The translations under genes were made by a program, and so were the position numbers. 7,705 nucleotides of DNA from Asaia bogorensis (lineage in GTDB: Bacteria > Pseudomonadota > Alphaproteobacteria > Acetobacterales > Acetobacteraceae), in contig CAMCEP010000127.1 of assembly GCA_945873675.1 (NCBI GenBank), positions 1 to 7,705 of the forward strand. Reading direction: 5' to 3'. Below, one piece after another: positions 5,804 to 7,705 of the stretch. The notes under the pieces were generated by a model. The model was not told where the DNA came from, did no database searches, and saw only the letters and a program-made list of their open reading frames with translations. Each line of letters opens with the position of its first letter. Position 1 is the stretch's first letter.

Positions 5804-7117
5804 TCAGCCGCACTTGATGCGGGTGATGGCGTCTTCGAGTGAAACCTCCTCACGCGCCCCGGTCATGCGGCGCTTCAGTTCCACACGGCCCGCAGCGGCG
5901 CCGCGCGGGCCGATAATGGCCTGCCAGGGAAAGCCCATGAGGTCCGCATCGGCGAATTTCTCGCCAGCGCGCACGGGGCGGTCATCATAGACCGCGTGCT
6001 CATCGCCAAGCCGTGCGTAAAGGGTTTCGCACAACGTGTCGGTCGGCCCATCGCCGGGGCGAAGATTAAGAATAGCGGCAGCCCAGGGTGCGACCGCATC
6101 CGGCCATTTGATGCCGGCGTCATCATGATTAGCTTCAATCAGCGCGCCCACCAGACGCGATACGCCAATGCCATAGCTGCCCATTTCCGGGACAACCTGC
6201 TGGCCATCCGGGCCGGTCACGGCCATACCCATGGCAGCGCTGTATTTGGTGCCGAAATAGAAAATATGGCCCACTTCAATGCCGCGGGCGGAAACGCGCT
6301 TGTCTTCGGCAAGCGCGGCCCAGGCGGCTTCGTCATGCATTTCTTCGGTCGCGGCGTAATGGCTGGTCCAGAAATCCACCTGCGCCGTCAGATCGCTGTC
6401 GTAATCCGGCGCTTCGGCCAGCACATCGCGTTCCAGCAGATCGCGGCTCACGAAAACCTGGCTTTCGCCAGTCTCGGCCAGGATGATGAATTCATGCGAC
6501 AGGTTGCCGCCAATCGGCCCCGTATCAGCGCGCATCGGAATGGCCTTCAGGCCCATGCGCGCAAAGGTGCGCAGATAGGCCAGGAACATCTGCCGATAGG
6601 AATGCTGCGCGGCTTCCTTGGTCAGATCAAAGGAATAGGCATCCTTCATCAGGAATTCGCGCCCGCGCATCACGCCGAAACGCGGGCGCACTTCATCGCG
6701 GAATTTCCATTGGATGTGGTACAGATTGCGCGGCAAATCGCGGTAGGATTTGGCGAATTGCTTGAAGATATCGGTGACCATTTCCTCATTGGTCGGGCCG
6801 AACAGCATTTCACGTTCGTGGCGGTCACGGATGCGAAGCATTTCCTTGCCGTAATCATCATAGCGCCCGCTTTCGCGCCAGAGCTCCGCCGGTTGGATGG
6901 TCGGCATCAGGATTTCCTGTGCCCCGGCGCGGTCCTGTTCTTCACGCACAATCTGCTCAACGCGGCGCAGCACCCGCAAGCCTGCCGGCAGCCAGGCATA
7001 AATCCCCGCGGAGGTCTGGCGGATTAAGCCCGCGCGCAGCATGAGGCGGTGAGAGGCGATTTGCGCCTCGGCCGGGGTTTCCTTGAGTGTGGGCAGAAAG
7101 GCGCGAGTAAGGCGCAA
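5804..7117 (-). CDS. proS: Prolyl-tRNA synthetase, short alphaproteobacterial type
   Basis: This cytosolic class II aminoacyl-tRNA synthetase charges tRNA-Pro. The 437 residues match the alphaproteobacterial short form, which lacks the roughly 180-residue editing insertion of E. coli ProRS (about 570 aa). Only a linker of some 45 residues (about 230-275) stands in its place. Motifs seen are motif 1 around LMPTIQPAELW (70-80), LFGPTNEE (105-112), motif 2 with FRDEVRPRFGVMRGREF (139-155) and LMKDAYSF (156-163), and motif 3 GSYGIGVSR (313-321). The anticodon-binding domain covers about 345-435. The reading frame begins with TTG at 7117-7115 (MRLTRAFLPTLKETPAEAQ), the usual family N-terminus. AAGGA lies 8 nt upstream, and no in-frame ATG fits better. 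It heads a unit with lolC/E and lolD. Lack of the editing domain implies that Ala-tRNA-Pro clearing, if any, relies on a separate factor such as ProXp/YbaK. Confidence 0.96.
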   Translation of the reverse strand: MRLTRAFLPTLKETPAEAQIASHRLMLRAGLIRQTSAGIYAWLPAGLRVLRRVEQIVREEQDRAGAQEILMPTIQPAELWRESGRYDDYGKEMLRIRDRHEREMLFGPTNEEMVTDIFKQFAKSYRDLPRNLYHIQWKFRDEVRPRFGVMRGREFLMKDAYSFDLTKEAAQHSYRQMFLAYLRTFARMGLKAIPMRADTGPIGGNLSHEFIILAETGESQVFVSRDLLERDVLAEAPDYDSDLTAQVDFWTSHYAATEEMHDEAAWAALAEDKRVSARGIEVGHIFYFGTKYSAAMGMAVTGPDGQQVVPEMGSYGIGVSRLVGALIEANHDDAGIKWPDAVAPWAAAILNLRPGDGPTDTLCETLYARLGDEHAVYDDRPVRAGEKFADADLMGFPWQAIIGPRGAAAGRVELKRRMTGAREEVSLEDAITRIKCG

Positions 7118-7125
7118 GGCTTTAA

Positions 7126-7130
7126 TCCTT
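7126..7130 (-). promoter_or_regulatory. Shine-Dalgarno that fixes the TTG start of proS
   Basis: AAGGA on the - strand (7130-7126) lies 8 nt before TTG at 7117-7115. Together with the conserved N-terminal MRL-x-x-x-FLPTLKE this supports an uncommon TTG initiation codon for proS. Confidence 0.7.
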
Positions 7131-7137
7131 CAATGGC

Positions 7138-7192
7138 AAAAGGCAGGGGGCGCACCCTAATCCAGAAGTCTTTCCGGGGGAATCACCTGCCC
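7138..7192 (-). promoter_or_regulatory. Structured proS leader, terminator-like
   Basis: On the - strand GGGCAGG (7192-7186) can pair with CCTGCCT (7147-7141), enclosing a small hairpin CCGGAA-AGAC-TTCTGG (7177-7162; one G-U pair). The outer stem is followed by a TTTT run (7141-7138). It ends about 7 nt before the proS Shine-Dalgarno. It may attenuate transcription or limit ribosome access, but the large loop makes it weak evidence, and no leader peptide or known riboswitch class is recognised. Confidence 0.3.
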
Positions 7193-7216
7193 GCCCACGC
7201 AATAAAGTAACACCGA

Positions 7217-7244
7217 ATTATTGTGCAGCGCACCAAATCGTCAT
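7217..7244 (-). promoter_or_regulatory. Possible proS-lolC-lolD promoter
   Basis: On the - strand ATGACG (7244-7239) and AATAAT (7222-7217) are 16 nt apart. Each is close to the sigma-70 type consensus (4/6 and 5/6). Transcription would start near 7209, giving a leader of about 90 nt that contains the foldable segment above. It lies downstream of a strong terminator, so proS would need its own promoter at about this place. Confidence 0.4.
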
Positions 7245-7297
7245 TTCCGGCTGGTTTATGGCATTTTTGTGCTTGCAACTCAGCGTCACAAACATTT

Positions 7298-7332
7298 AAA
7301 AAAGAAAAGGCCGCCACCATCAGGCAGCGGCC
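7298..7332 (-). terminator. Strong intrinsic terminator upstream of proS
   Basis: On the - strand GGCCGCTGCC, a TGAT tetraloop and GGTGGCGGCC form a 10-bp stem (two tandem G-U pairs; plus 7332-7309), followed by TTTTCTTTTTT (7308-7298). This is a textbook intrinsic terminator. It does not belong to the DUF1467 gene, which has its own terminator 160 nt earlier, so something transcribed between 7333 and about 7480 should end here. Confidence 0.75.
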
Positions 7333-7417
7333 CAAGTTTAGGGAGGAAACGCCAGTCACACGGCAGAGGAAGAAACCAATCTCCCTCTCGATCTGTAGGA
7401 TGGCGGACCAGCTTCGA
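7298..7417 (-). ncRNA. Candidate small RNA with anti-Shine-Dalgarno loop
   Basis: Between two - strand terminators there is no convincing gene. A possible promoter has TTGACC (7451-7446, 5/6 match) but only a weak -10 (TTGATT or TGATTG near 7429-7423). A start near 7417 would give an RNA of about 120 nt ending at the strong terminator. Just before the terminator, GTTT-CCTCCCT-AAAC (7350-7336) is a 4-bp hairpin that exposes CCUCCCU in its loop, with a second CU-rich stretch CTTCCTC at 7373-7367. Anti-Shine-Dalgarno loops of this type occur in known alphaproteobacterial small RNAs, including CcUCCUCCC 'cuckoo' RNAs of Rhodobacter. I do not recognise this as a named family. On the opposite strand GGGAGG has no start codon at a useful distance, so it is not a + strand ribosome site. 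The open - strand frame across the terminator does not resemble a protein. Confidence 0.4.
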
Positions 7418-7490
7418 AGGCTCAATCAAAAAGAGCCATGAGGAAGGTCAAAAAAGCGGCTACCAGACTCACATTGCCCGAACATATGGC

Positions 7491-7515
7491 AAAACCGACC
7501 CTCGGGTCGGTTTTT
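7491..7515 (-). terminator. Terminator of the DUF1467 gene, symmetric
   Basis: ACCGACCC (7494-7501) and GGGTCGGT (7504-7511) pair perfectly and are flanked by A and T runs, giving a nearly complete 24-bp dyad. On the - strand it starts within 10 nt of the DUF1467 stop codon and ends in TTTT. On the + strand it ends in TTTTT, so it can stop transcription in both directions. It separates DUF1467 from the region upstream of proS. Confidence 0.75.
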
Positions 7516-7518
7516 CGC

Positions 7519-7705
7519 TTAATTGGTGGGCAATGAGAGGATTCCGGTCCGGAAAGAAAGCCATTCGCTTTCAATCATCCACCAAACCGCCCCCCAAATC
7601 ACCCCCGCCAGCGCCGTGGTGCCGAGCAACTTCCAGCCCATCAGATGCTTTTGCGGCGCGCCGCGCCAGCCGCCTTCTTCCAGCTTACCCTGGGAATCGG
7701 GGCGC
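7519..7705 (-). CDS. DUF1467 family membrane protein, C-terminal part
   Basis: The - strand frame is open from the window edge to TAA at 7521-7519 and gives 61 residues: a polar start (RPDSQGKLEEGGWRGAP), a basic stretch, one transmembrane segment (about WKLLGTTALAGVIWGAVWW), and the ending ESEWLSFR plus a short tail. A GAP-x-x-x-x-x-x-x-K-x-L-x-TT stretch before the last helix, and an LISFR-like end after it, are features of the small alphaproteobacterial DUF1467 membrane proteins. Those usually have two helices in about 90-100 residues. The family has no established function. It is commonly found just upstream of proS in alphaproteobacteria, which supports the call. The N-terminal helix lies outside the window. 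The call rests on a short fragment plus context. Confidence 0.65.
   Translation of the reverse strand, partial: RPDSQGKLEEGGWRGAPQKHLMGWKLLGTTALAGVIWGAVWWMIESEWLSFRTGILSLPTN

Noticed and set aside
5996..7027. Very long + strand open frame (343 codons) opposite proS.
   Set aside because: The - strand frame carries all prolyl-tRNA synthetase motifs; the opposite frame is a by-product of GC-rich codon use.
7183..7425. Open frame of about 80 codons on the - strand upstream of proS.
   Set aside because: It runs straight through a strong intrinsic terminator and its composition is not protein-like; the structured RNA explanation is better.
7223..7441. Open frame of about 72 codons on the + strand upstream of proS.
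   Set aside because: No ribosome site at its start, composition rich in K, R and Q without a fold signal, and it overlaps terminator structures.
7541..7559. GGTCCGGAAAGAAAGCC resembles the conserved tip of bacterial SRP RNA.
   Set aside because: It lies inside the DUF1467 coding frame on the other strand, and the flanks do not form the SRP RNA hairpin; the match is to a short segment only.

Overview
The window looks like a chromosomal segment of a GC-rich alphaproteobacterium, most likely from the Acetobacteraceae / Roseomonas side of Rhodospirillales. The basis is the short alphaproteobacterial form of prolyl-tRNA synthetase, the order DUF1467 - proS - lolC/E - lolD, and two orphan Bug/TctC-type binding proteins. 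No sequence search was possible, so the family-level placement is inference.

Left part (1-3297) is accessory carboxylate metabolism. On the + strand lie the last codons of a fumarylacetoacetate-hydrolase-like gene, a periplasmic Bug/TctC solute-binding protein (99-1070) and a cytoplasmic M20 glutamate-carboxypeptidase-like metallohydrolase (1136-2314), spaced like an operon. A second, only distantly similar Bug protein (3297-2326, - strand) converges on the hydrolase with an 11-nt gap. Its intrinsic terminator is folded out of the hydrolase's final codons. No TctA/TctB membrane subunits are present, so both binding proteins are orphans here. A reasonable inference is capture of carboxylates or amide-linked amino acids, followed by hydrolysis inside the cell.

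Middle (3298-3876) has no intact gene. It holds a frameshifted internal fragment of an IS630-family transposase (- strand), several small inverted repeats and a possible promoter for the second Bug gene. In many alphaproteobacteria dnaE follows lolD. Here the debris sits at that place, which suggests a rearrangement boundary.

Right part (3877-7705) is core housekeeping on the - strand. A partial DUF1467 membrane protein gene ends at a strong symmetric terminator. A 401-nt intergenic region follows, then proS (TTG start with a good Shine-Dalgarno), a LolC/E-type permease (6-nt gap) and lolD (8-nt overlap). The three genes form one translationally coupled unit: tRNA charging plus the ABC transporter that releases lipoproteins from the inner membrane.

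The least ordinary stretch is the DUF1467-proS intergenic region. Between two intrinsic terminators on the same strand there is room for a separate short transcript of about 120 nt. It carries a CCUCCCU (anti-Shine-Dalgarno) sequence in a predicted hairpin loop next to a 10-bp terminator stem with a long U tract, so it is a candidate small regulatory RNA. Downstream of it, the proS leader can fold into a terminator-like structure. I found no CRISPR array, tRNA, rRNA, defence system or intact mobile element.
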